Source: Amylostereum areolatum
Lineage: Eukaryota; Basidiomycota; Agaricomycetes; Russulales; Stereaceae
Length of the DNA stretch: 64,000 nt
NCBI GenBank assembly: GCA_012932865.1
Contig: SAXG01000006.1
Location: 682,001-746,000, forward strand
Reading direction: 5' to 3'
Shown piece by piece: positions 56,393 through 64,000 of this stretch. Under the pieces are notes generated by a model, which worked only from the letters and a program-made list of their open reading frames with translations, was not told where the DNA came from and did not search any database. Positions within the stretch are counted from its first letter, which is position 1, and each line of letters opens with the position of its first letter. A program made the position numbers and the translations under genes.

Positions 56393-57970
56393 CTATGGCC
56401 GTATCGACCTCAAAGCTTCGCTTCGCCCCGTCTCCTTTTCGTCCCACGTAACTTGTTCGAACTGTCTCTGCAGGTGCGACAGCACTGGGCGGGTAATGTC
56501 GCACCACCGGATGGAGAGTCTACGAAAATGGCGGCGCTCTGCAGCTTGCACGAAGAAGCCAGATATGGCCGGGTCGCAGAAGTCCACGCATTCCAGAGCA
56601 AGCTCCGTCAGTCTCGTGAAAGGCTGCGTCGGCATGCCCAGACACCTGGATAGGGACAAGGTTGACGGGTTGCCCTGCACGGAAATCGCGCGGAGGTTTG
56701 GCATGCAAGCAGACAGCGTTTGCCACCACCCCTCTGTAAAGCTCTGGGTAGCGGGCTGAACGACGAAGTGCTCGACTGCTGAAGGAAGGAGAGCTTCCAA
56801 CATCTTACTCGTTAAGGATTGAATTGCTTGGGAGTGGCACAAGGACGGCGGAAGGATGGTGAGAATATGCATATTGTTTTTATTAAGATCCGAGTTTTCT
56901 TTCCAGGCAAGTTGCGCTCGAGTATCGCGTGGGGGAAGAGACCGCGACGTGCGAATCTCGAAGGTGAACTCGTCGTTTGAGAACACAGAACGACGGCACG
57001 CCAATTGGAGGGTTCGAATGGGTCCGTCGCGGGACCTGAAAATCGCGTCGCATCGCAGTGACGCAAGGTGTCCTGAGAATGTTTGGTAAAGTGTTGCTTG
57101 GGTTGTGGTCCATGTTTCAAGTTCTGGGACATGACGCATATTGAGACGTATGAAAGCGTCGGAAGGAAGGATAAGGAGATTGATGAGATGAACGACATCC
57201 GTGATTATCCCGACGGCATACAGGGAGGTCAGTCGGGGAAGGACAACTTTGCGTTCGCCCAAATGTCCACTGAGGACTCTGACCAATTCGCGCCTTCGCG
57301 GTTGCACCATAAGGAGGGTGAGATGCTCGAGGTTGACCAAGACCGTCAGCGCATCTATCATCGCGCTTATTCCATGGGTATCGAGAGGTTGGATATCGTC
57401 GAGATGAAGAAATGTGAGACTTTCCTGGAAAAGAGGTGCCGTCCAAGGTGTACGGCATCCATTCAAACTGAAATGTGAAAGGTGCGGGGTGGACCCATTA
57501 AAAATCCCTGCTGGGAGAATAGGAAGTTCCTCGTGCTCTGATCCCATGCACGAGATCGAGAGCTTGGTCAATAAAGGAGCAGGGAAGGACGCGAGCTCCG
57601 AGGCGAGGACTTCGACCGTACGCATGAGGCAAACGACTTCCAACTCAGCGAACCTATGCGCCTGTGGGATGATTGACAGGAGGTTGTCCCCGACCTCAGG
57701 CCCGTGCATAATGGTATTGCAGGATACAATCAATGGGGCGACCTTCGAACGCTCGAGCATGGTCGTGGTAAGTTCCGTATTGTGGAGGAGTATGTGGGTC
57801 CAGAAGGGGGGATAATGAATTACTATCTGACGCCAGCGACGGCAAACAGCAGGGATAGACCACCATGTCTTGGTCATGAGTAGTTCTGCCCAGTCAGATG
57901 ACATCGTGGGGCAAAACAGGTCGAAGATCGCTTCAAACAGCTCATCGGGGAGACCGAGGATATATGGCAT
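56393..57970 (-). CDS. F-box protein with leucine-rich C-terminal part
   Basis: Single uninterrupted exon of 525 codons, unusual beside intron-rich neighbours but normal for the large F-box families of mushrooms. The N-terminal F-box is ILGLPDELFEAIFDLFCP, followed by WWSIPAVCRRWRQIVIHYPP and FWTHILL. The rest shows irregular Leu-rich units (FAELEVVCLMRTVEVLASEL, TPHLSHFSLNGCRTPWTA, LTFLHLDDIQPL, LEHLTLLMV). It would bind Skp1 in an SCF ubiquitin ligase and recruit an unknown target. Its 3' end faces that of the permease with only 60-200 bp between. No frame defect. Starts at the ATG at 57970. Confidence 0.88.
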   Translation of the reverse strand: MPYILGLPDELFEAIFDLFCPTMSSDWAELLMTKTWWSIPAVCRRWRQIVIHYPPFWTHILLHNTELTTTMLERSKVAPLIVSCNTIMHGPEVGDNLLSIIPQAHRFAELEVVCLMRTVEVLASELASFPAPLLTKLSISCMGSEHEELPILPAGIFNGSTPHLSHFSLNGCRTPWTAPLFQESLTFLHLDDIQPLDTHGISAMIDALTVLVNLEHLTLLMVQPRRRELVRVLSGHLGERKVVLPRLTSLYAVGIITDVVHLINLLILPSDAFIRLNMRHVPELETWTTTQATLYQTFSGHLASLRCDAIFRSRDGPIRTLQLACRRSVFSNDEFTFEIRTSRSLPPRDTRAQLAWKENSDLNKNNMHILTILPPSLCHSQAIQSLTSKMLEALLPSAVEHFVVQPATQSFTEGWWQTLSACMPNLRAISVQGNPSTLSLSRCLGMPTQPFTRLTELALECVDFCDPAISGFFVQAAERRHFRRLSIRWCDITRPVLSHLQRQFEQVTWDEKETGRSEALRSIRP

Positions 57971-58284
57971 GCGAGAGGTGGATGTTGTCCCTGTATGAAG
58001 AATGAGTTATAGCTGGCACGACATACGAGACATACATATGACGAAACGTCACAAACCTATCGGCCCTGCGAGCGGGTAATGACCCTCTCGAGGGTGGTGA
58101 GCGAATGCATGTCTATCGGCTTGAGAAGTAGGCGATGGAGACTTGAGCTAGCTATCCAATAACATAAGAAAGCGGTACGCGTACTTGAGCGTGGATCCAT
58201 AGAAAGCCACCCGCTCGACCATGCGACTGCAAGTTACCGCCTTGTCACTGTGCGTTAGAGAAATGCTAAGTAGCCTTTGCCCAG
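57971..58284. other. F-box gene 5' flank up to the transposon-like element
   Basis: No gene recognised. The element described next is inserted about 310 bp upstream of the F-box start. Confidence 0.4.
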
Positions 58285-58291
58285 ACTTAGC
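58285..58291. repeat. Left target-site duplication ACTTAGC
   Basis: Directly abuts the left TIR. The same seven bases follow the right TIR at 61196-61202. Confidence 0.75.
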
Positions 58292-58324
58292 CCCAGTCAA
58301 AAGTCCGTCGATAGGATCCGATAC
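58292..58324 (+). repeat. Left terminal inverted repeat
   Basis: 33 bp beginning CCCAGTCAAAAGTCCG and ending GATCCGATAC. Reverse complement of the right TIR with one mismatch at position 15. Confidence 0.85.
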
Positions 58325-58485
58325 CAAACATGATACATAACGATACGAACCGATACGAACGACGTTAAGCGCCGAGTCCGGATCGTATCAGGAAAGTTGC
58401 CGTTCTAGTGGATCCTATCTATTCGTATCGAGCTTCCGTCCGATACAATCTGATACGTTAACTATCCTATCCTTTTGTATCCGAC
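58325..58485. repeat. Left subterminal GATAC/GTATC cluster
   Basis: Repeated GATAC or GTATC pentamers in both orientations, often as CGATACGAAC-like units. They mirror the cluster at the other end. Confidence 0.7.
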
Positions 58486-58794
58486 CTTTTCGACCTAGGT
58501 TTGCTATTATTGGGCTTAGGTGTGCCTGCCAGCAGTAGTTTCTGCCCTTTTTGGTTGCTTTTCGGGTTCTTTGCCACTGCTTTTGGTCCTTTCTTCGAGC
58601 TCTTTCGAGTGAAATAGATTTATATTATCATTTAATATACTACATGTTTGGTCTATTGGCACAGGGTGCTAGACTAGGCAAACTCGGAGATTTTTACCGG
58701 CGTTTGCGCGAGCGATTTGCTGACATCGCATTCCGCCCAAGAGGGTCGTTTCTTCGTCACATGACCTAGCTCGTTGAACGCGTCGACGCCGCGC

Positions 58795-59310
58795 ATGTAT
58801 TCTGAACCGTGCTCTCCACCGTCTTTCACTCTTTTCCCTTCACGATACCCCATTTATTCGATACGAGACGCAATGGAAATATACCATGGACCTATACCAC
58901 CTCTTCCTTCCCTCTTTCTCGAGAACTTGGCCCAGATATCGGATACAGCTCAAGACACAGCACATCAAGCTCATCAACTTGTGTCAAACTTGTGTACACA
59001 GCAACGGGCAGTAAGATATCTCTGGGAGAAGACCAGCTCCTAACAGCTGTGCAATATCATGAGGGACACGACACGGTGCTTATCGCATGCCCTTAGACGC
59101 TTTGGCACTGAACAAGGTGAGAAGAAACTCTTCGCACCCGCCAGCGTCGCCGAGTTCGACAAAAGCCATCGAGCGCCGAGAGACACCGTTTGTCTGCCGA
59201 CATGCGCTTCGATTGGACGATGCGACTCTTCAACACTGTCTGCCGCAATTCTTCCACTTGAGGGTCCTCACGCATGGGGGTAGGAGGTCGGGAGACAATC
59301 GATGCTGATG
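58795..59310 (+). CDS. Candidate cargo gene inside the element (unknown)
   Basis: From ATG 58795 (or 58873, MEIYHGPIPPLPSLF) the frame reads FLENLAQISDTAQDTAHQAH and QLVSNLCTQQRA. A possible 36-nt intron with GTAAGA at its start and CTAACAG at its end would join it in frame to LCNIMRDTTRCLSHALRRFG TEQ. Downstream, one of two frames (for example ETPFVCRHALRLDDATLQHC) continues to about 59310. No domain was recognised. It may be a gene captured by the element or a host gene between two fortuitous repeats. Confidence 0.33.
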
Positions 59311-60003
59311 GTCTGAGGGGCTGGGTGGGGAGTGAGGGTTGTCGAGCATGTCGGCCAAGGACTGGTTCCAGCGCGGAGACCCGGGATCGAGCTCTTGATC
59401 AAGCCTTGACGACACGAAGGACAGATCGAGAAGGGGGAGTAGGGAATGGGATGGGGATGGTGGGCCATGTGCAGGACTGGACCGAATGGTTTCAGGAGAC
59501 CGAAGTGACATCTCACCAAGTCGCGCGAGGACCGGGCTGGACCAGGAAGACTGAGGAGTTAGGGGAGTATCTGAATACGAAGGGAATCTTCCGAGCTGAA
59601 CGTTGAACGCGGGGTCGACGGCACGGTTGGGGATGTTGAGGTTGAGGCTGTGCAATATGCCGGAGTCGATTGCGGAGGGTGTCGATGGCCATTGTAACTT
59701 GATCTCTGCGCCAGGTCGTGCGAGCATAGCTGGAGCGGAGGACACATCATTTTGAGTGGCCGTGTTGCAGGATACGAAGCTGCCGGCCATGTCGAGGACT
59801 TTTCATCTGGGACCGAGTTTGCGGGGTGGCTGACGAACTGGTGGTCGTTTGATGGGACAGAATGTGTCATCGGAGTGAGTGAATAGGCTGGATGGGGCAA
59901 GGGGGTCGGACTTCGCGGGAACACTGGTTGTATTGGAGGGATACATATCGTAGTGAGTGAAAGACAGCGACGCAACGAGCCGAAAAGCTCTGAGCTTCAC
60001 CAC
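59230..60003 (-). other. Ser/Pro-rich open frame inside the element, one stop
   Basis: Two ATG frames in the same phase, 60003-59803 (MVKLRAFRLVASLSFTHYDM...) and 59790-59230 (MAGSFVSCNTATQNDVSSAP...), are separated only by a single TGA and four codons. Together they would give about 255 residues rich in Ser and Pro (for example LLPLLDLSFVSSRLDQELDP). It overlaps the end of the plus-strand candidate. No domain was recognised. It could be a decayed cargo gene. Confidence 0.3.
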
Positions 60004-61028
60004 GTCATGTGACGGAGAAACGACTCCATTGGGAAGAAATGCATGTCAGCATTTGTTCACGCAAAACCCGCCAACGAAACGACGAGTTTTCCCAGTCTCT
60101 AACAACACTACTCATTCGTCAGTGGCTTGTTAGATCAAACTGGTTACGAGTCTAACAGGGCGCGACAAGCATGGGGGAAAGATGCATGGTGGCATAGGTA
60201 TAGGGGGTGCAAGCATGGTAGGGAAGAGAAGCTAGGTGGAGATGTGGCCAGCGCAGGAACGTCGTGCTACACGGCAAGGCGACGGTAGAGTAATGGCAAG
60301 AGGTGGCAGTGTGGTGCATGCATAAAAATGGCATAAACCTGCCAGCACAGATGCGGTAGGGTTGATGAAGCAGAAGTGGAGGCTCTTGATGGGGATTGCA
60401 GGTACAGCGCGGACATGGTAGGTAGGTGGGTGGGCACAGACAGAAGTAAAACATGGTCAGTATGGGGATTGTGAGCGCCAAAAGTAAATGAACGTACCGG
60501 GGGACGGCGCACAGCCGATGTGGCAGGTAGGGCCCAACTGGGAGGAGGTAACGACTCACCGGGACGATAGCACATAAACACTATGAGGGTGAGGACGTTG
60601 CGAGAGGTGTTGAGGTGGCGAGGGCAGTGCCGGCATTGCAGAGACCGAGGCTAGGGCATGGGAGTGGCACGGCTATCGACGAGGTGGTTTGCTGGCGACA
60701 ATGGGAGCATGGAGACGGTGGGGGCAAGGGCGTGGGATGGCGGCGGCGATGGGGGGCACAGACAGGGGAGGTGGGTGGACGTCGCGGGTGCGGGAACTAC
60801 GAGGCGTGGAAGTTGTGAAGGAAGAGATGGTGGAGGAACGGAAGGACGACCGAGGTGGACGTAAAGTTATACGAAGGTAAACAAGAACACACAAAGCGCA
60901 CGGGAGCGAGGCTCACAGAATATACTTACATAGATAAATAACGCGTGGACTCGAAGTCGTCGAGACCTTCGAATAAGTTTATAAATTAGGCGAACACAAT
61001 AAGCGAAGGAAAGAATAAGGACGGACGA
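60004..61028. other. Interior of the element, strand-asymmetric, no gene supported
   Basis: The plus strand is G-rich and the minus strand C-rich (especially 60600-60850). Open frames on both strands look like by-products of this bias. No transposase or known domain was seen. Confidence 0.4.
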
Positions 61029-61162
61029 GCAAAATAGGGTCGTATCGTCTGTATCGTATCGTATCCCGTTCGTATCCGCCGTATCCGTCTGTATCCGTCC
61101 CTTTCGGCTATTTTCTCGATCGTATCTTTTCGTATCCCTTCGTATCATTTTGTATCGTAGTT
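61029..61162. repeat. Right subterminal GATAC/GTATC cluster
   Basis: About a dozen GTATC units, for example in GTATCGTATCGTATCC and CGTATCCGCCGTATCCGTC, all in the same orientation toward the TIR. Confidence 0.75.
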
Positions 61163-61195
61163 GTATCGGATCCTATCGACCGACTTTTGACTGGG
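61163..61195 (-). repeat. Right terminal inverted repeat
   Basis: 33 bp beginning GTATCGGATCC and ending TTTTGACTGGG. Mate of the left TIR. Confidence 0.85.
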
Positions 61196-61202
61196 ACTTA
61201 GC
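61196..61202. repeat. Right target-site duplication ACTTAGC
   Basis: Directly abuts the right TIR. Matches 58285-58291. Confidence 0.75.
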
Positions 61203-61935
61203 TCCAGGCGTTCGGCAAATGCCGGAGGCCATGACATAAAAGAAAGCGCTCGCTCTTCACTATCATCATGACACGCAAATCTGCGCGCACCTGCCCGCTC
61301 TGCATTGACTCTTCAGAGGGTCAAGGACCGCGGCCAGATGCTTTCCTCCTCAGAAGAGCGTTCTGCGTTCGAGGCACCGAGGAGGTGGTTTGGCATGTCA
61401 GAATTACTGGCGTCTACAGTCAGCTTTTCAACCGCGCGCATACTTTTATATGGTGTGTACGCATAGGTTGGGAGGCCGTGGAGGGCGCCGAACATATTTT
61501 TCATGCTTACAAGTATAGAATGTGCGATATAAACATGCTCTTTGACGCATACTTATGTGGTCTGGCGTGTCGTGGTTGTGATCGGAGCGTCAGTAGTCTG
61601 GATCATGACATGTTGTTGATGTACTTAACTTGTATACTCACAGCAAAAATTACAGTTTCTCAGACAATTTGAGCGCAAATATTATTGTTGCGATTGCGCA
61701 AGGGAGGATGCAACACGCTGGAGTAATACCCGACGGGAGAGGAAAGCTCGAAGATAACGTTGCTATTGTATGTCTAGGAGAACAGTGAGAAGAATCAACA
61801 TCCGATACACGCCACATAGCCACGGATGTCTGAAAAAGAACGACTGGGTCGGAAACATAAACATGGATGATGGTAGTCGCAAATATATGTGAGTCTTAGA
61901 GATACTTATATGTGGCAATTTCGATCAGATGCACG
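61203..61935. other. Intergenic; weak 134-codon frame at 61268-61672 (+)
   Basis: An ATG at 61268 opens MTRKSARTCPLCIDSSEGQG... to a stop at 61672. It is Cys-rich but has no recognised domain, signal or intron, so it is noted and not called as a gene. The rest is the 3' flank of the gene that follows. Confidence 0.3.
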
Positions 61936-64000
61936 CTATCGTTGTCCTCCCGCGGCGGGCTGTTGATAACCTTGAAAGTAGGGATAAGTCGTCCCGCCTG
62001 AAGGCGTGGGTGTCGCGGGAGGCTGCTGGGCTCCAGGCGTGCCCATGCCACGCATGTGGGCCGGCAAGGTGGGAGCATATCCTGCGCCCTGTCCCCATGT
62101 ACTTGGAGTGTACTGTTTCGAGCTTCCAACGGTATTGGCAACTACGCGTGGCGTTCCCGACTGCTGCGCTCCATTGACAAAAGGCGACTGTGAAGTAGCT
62201 GTCGCCAAGGCCTGGCCTGGAGTCGTCGTGCCCGTTGGTTGATAGTTGTACCACGAGCCACCGTAGGAGTACTGCTGGTGGCCTGTCGAGTTGTATTGTG
62301 GGGTATATGTTGACGTGGACTGACCGGCGGTCGGTGTCTGCGCGTAGGCATTGGGGTAGTAATTGCTGGCGTTCTGGGGATAGTTGTAGCCAGTGCGATA
62401 TTGCCCGGATGCATAACCAGCGTATGAGTAGCCCGGGTAGCCTGAGGGAGCACCTGTGACTTTCATAGGATTTGAAGCAGCGACGGGTGTAGCGGGGGCG
62501 ACAGGCAAGGCCGATGTCGATGTCGATGCCAGAACCGGGGCTGGTATTACAGTGCCAGACTTGATGTGCAAGGTGGTATCGTCACGAAGAGCGGTGGTAT
62601 GGTCCGAGGGGAGTGTTCCCTGCCATCCTTGTGAGACGCCCACAGGCAGTGTACGGTGAAGTTTGTGCAGGACAGATGGCGGAGGAACCAAAGGCGCAGG
62701 ATCTGCGGAAGTTTGAGGGCGAAGAGAGGCGATTAACGCAAGAGAGTCCGTGATACCTTGAGCTATGCGTTCGCCATTATTAGTATATCCATCTTTCGCG
62801 GACAGCAAGCGAACGCACCGACAGCCCACTCCTCCGAATTAACTTCCACAGGAGTCGATCCTCCGTTAGGCCCGCCGAGTCGCCGTAGCTGTAACTCTTC
62901 CAACCTCCGTAAAGCACTGGATGTTCTGTCTAATAATTCTTGCACCAAAGACTCCAACTCGATCGTGTCCAAAGCTCCTTTGATAGACGCAACTTGCTCC
63001 GGTGAAAATAGTGATTGCAGAGCCTCTTCCTCCGTTCGATCCACCTGTGTAAGAGCCTCTTCCATGATTGGGTCCACGGCCTCGACGTTAACATCTTGCA
63101 TTTCCACATCGTCCGATATCGCAGCAAATGGTTCACGGTGTATGATATCGGAGCCCGGAGTCCGCAGCAGCTCTCGTTTCCTTTGTTCCGACCAGAGGAC
63201 CTCCCCAAGCGCAACTTGACCAACTTCCACGCTTTCTTGATCAAATGTAGGCGCGAAGCTGGCATAAGGGCCATAGTCCAAGAACGCGCCGGTGCTGACA
63301 CGGCGTGAGCCAGAAGGGGCGGTACTCCTGGATGGTGTCTGCTTGGAGTATGATCCGAGACTTGGCGGGTTTTGATCAGAAGATGAAGGGGTGGGCAAGA
63401 TAGCGACAAGCTCTGCATGTCCTGTCTGCAATCCCTTCAACTCCTTTGCATCTGAAGACGTGGCTTCCGAGTTGAGAGACGTCCACCATTCGCCTGTTGG
63501 TAGTTTTTGCATTAACGCATATTTGCGCTTCCGAGGGACGTTAGAGGAGAGTGGAGAAGGAGAAAGGTCTTGTTTTGTACTGTCGTCGTCATCACCAAAG
63601 CTATCTGTGCGGTCGGGGATGATAGTCTCAAGATGAAGAAGGGAAGGGTTGTTGTGAACGCATGACTGTTGGAGGAGGGATAGTGCGAGATTGCAGAATC
63701 GAAGCTGCTGTGCGGCTGGTGCCGATGGACGAGATCGAGGATGTGCGAAAACCGGGAAAAGGGGTTGCACAGCGGCCTGTTGAAAATGGAAGATGAGAAT
63801 GATGGGGGTTGTGCTGCAAATGTGAAAGCACCTTAAGAACACGAGCTGGATGTCGCGAGGACTCTTTTAAAAGAGTCCGGAAAGAATATGACTGAGGCGT
63901 GGTCGAAGATTGCGGGTCAAGTGTATTACTTTCGGTGGGGTCGGCTGGTAGTGGGAATACACGGTCTAGGAGCCCTTGCGTATCAAGCCTGCAGAGACAC
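61936..64000 (-). CDS. Hypothetical protein with Tyr/Gly/Gln-rich tail (5' end beyond window)
   Basis: Incomplete: the frame continues to the right edge (LLDRVFPLPADPTESNTLDP after an acceptor near 63990), so the start is outside. Exons then give LLKESSRHPARVLK, AAVQPLFPVFAHPRSRP, AAQQLRFCNLALSLLQQSCV, VPRKRKYALMQKLPTGEWWT, a region of acidic helices (PIMEEALTQVDRTEEEALQS, SLVQELLDRTSSALRRLEEL) and, after an intron near 62820-62765, ITDSLALIASLRPQTS. The last ~170 residues are low-complexity and rich in Tyr, Gly, Gln, Ser and Pro (SGYPGYSYAGYASGQYRTGY), resembling prion-like tails of RNA-binding or transcription proteins. PRKRKYA is a possible nuclear signal. No known domain was recognised; a nuclear regulatory role is a guess. 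Confidence 0.72.

Larger units (their letters stand above)
58292..61195. mobile_element. DNA-transposon-like element with 33-bp TIRs (2.9 kb)
   Basis: The ends 58292-58324 and 61163-61195 are inverted repeats (CCCAGTCAAAAGTC at the outer edge, GATAGGATCCGATAC at the inner) with one mismatch in 33. Both are flanked by the 7-bp direct repeat ACTTAGC (58285-58291 and 61196-61202), as expected for a target-site duplication. About ten GATAC/GTATC pentamers follow inside the left end (to ~58485) and about a dozen inside the right end (from ~61029), like subterminal transposase-binding sites. No transposase motif (DDE, hAT dimerisation, KDZ) was recognised inside, so it looks non-autonomous. The superfamily is undecided: hAT, P and KDZ elements usually make 8-bp duplications, and an 8-bp reading needs one extra base at one end. 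Confidence 0.82.

Noticed and set aside
57083..57815. Plus-strand frames opposite the F-box gene
   Set aside because: The minus strand is one clean 525-codon exon with an F-box; the plus frames are complementary artefacts.
58292..61195. Interpretation as a Helitron or LTR retroelement
   Set aside because: The ends are inverted repeats with a target duplication, no long direct repeats, no CTRR hairpin end and no reverse transcriptase or Rep/helicase sequence.
1..64000. tRNA, rRNA or CRISPR features
   Set aside because: No cloverleaf with A/B boxes, no rRNA-like tract and no regularly spaced direct repeats were seen; isolated GGTTCGAAT-like strings fall inside protein exons.

Overview
The window is nuclear DNA from a filamentous basidiomycete fungus, most likely an Agaricomycete (mushroom-forming) species. 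Genes are densely packed on both strands and almost all are broken by short introns of about 50-60 nt with GT..AG ends and CTAAC/CTGAC-type branch sites. The gene set is also basidiomycete-like: a GH16 glucanase, an alginate-lyase-fold polysaccharide lyase, a single-exon F-box/LRR protein and a group X hybrid histidine kinase. Exon calls here come from reading frames and splice signals by eye. Gene ends are usually firm, internal junctions approximate. The species cannot be named from the sequence.

Left part (1-20.4 kb): a secreted GH16 glucanase; a broken secreted-protein gene; VAC8 (vacuolar armadillo protein); an intergenic stretch holding a 40-bp inverted repeat and a decayed acyl-protein thioesterase; the CCA-adding enzyme; an HMG-box transcription factor; a small unresolved reading frame; the ROK1 rRNA helicase; the DIC1 mitochondrial carrier; and the SUB2/UAP56 mRNA-export helicase, whose 436-nt intron carries antisense coding-like sequence.

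Centre (20.9-43.5 kb): an ~8.9-kb hybrid histidine kinase gene (Mak2/Mak3/Chk1 type) that appears to have lost most of its GAF domain and the whole HisKA phospho-acceptor domain, with an in-frame stop at the junction; the CDK PHO85, divergent from UTP5 (SSU processome); a C2H2 zinc-finger protein; a PL38-like lyase; a formamidopyrimidine-DNA glycosylase divergent from an MFS transporter.

Right part (43.5-64 kb): a fungal hypothetical gene; an importin-13/Kap122-type karyopherin; mitochondrial Mn-SOD divergent from a METTL16-like U6 snRNA m6A methyltransferase; an APC-family permease; an F-box protein; a 2.9-kb DNA-transposon-like element with 33-bp terminal inverted repeats, a 7-bp target duplication and clustered GATAC/GTATC subterminal motifs; and an incomplete gene with a Tyr/Gly/Gln-rich tail running off the right edge.

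Most genes are unlinked housekeeping functions (RNA processing, ribosome biogenesis, transport, redox and DNA repair), not one pathway. The noteworthy points are the gutted histidine kinase, the TIR element and its cargo, the gene relics and the SUB2 intron.
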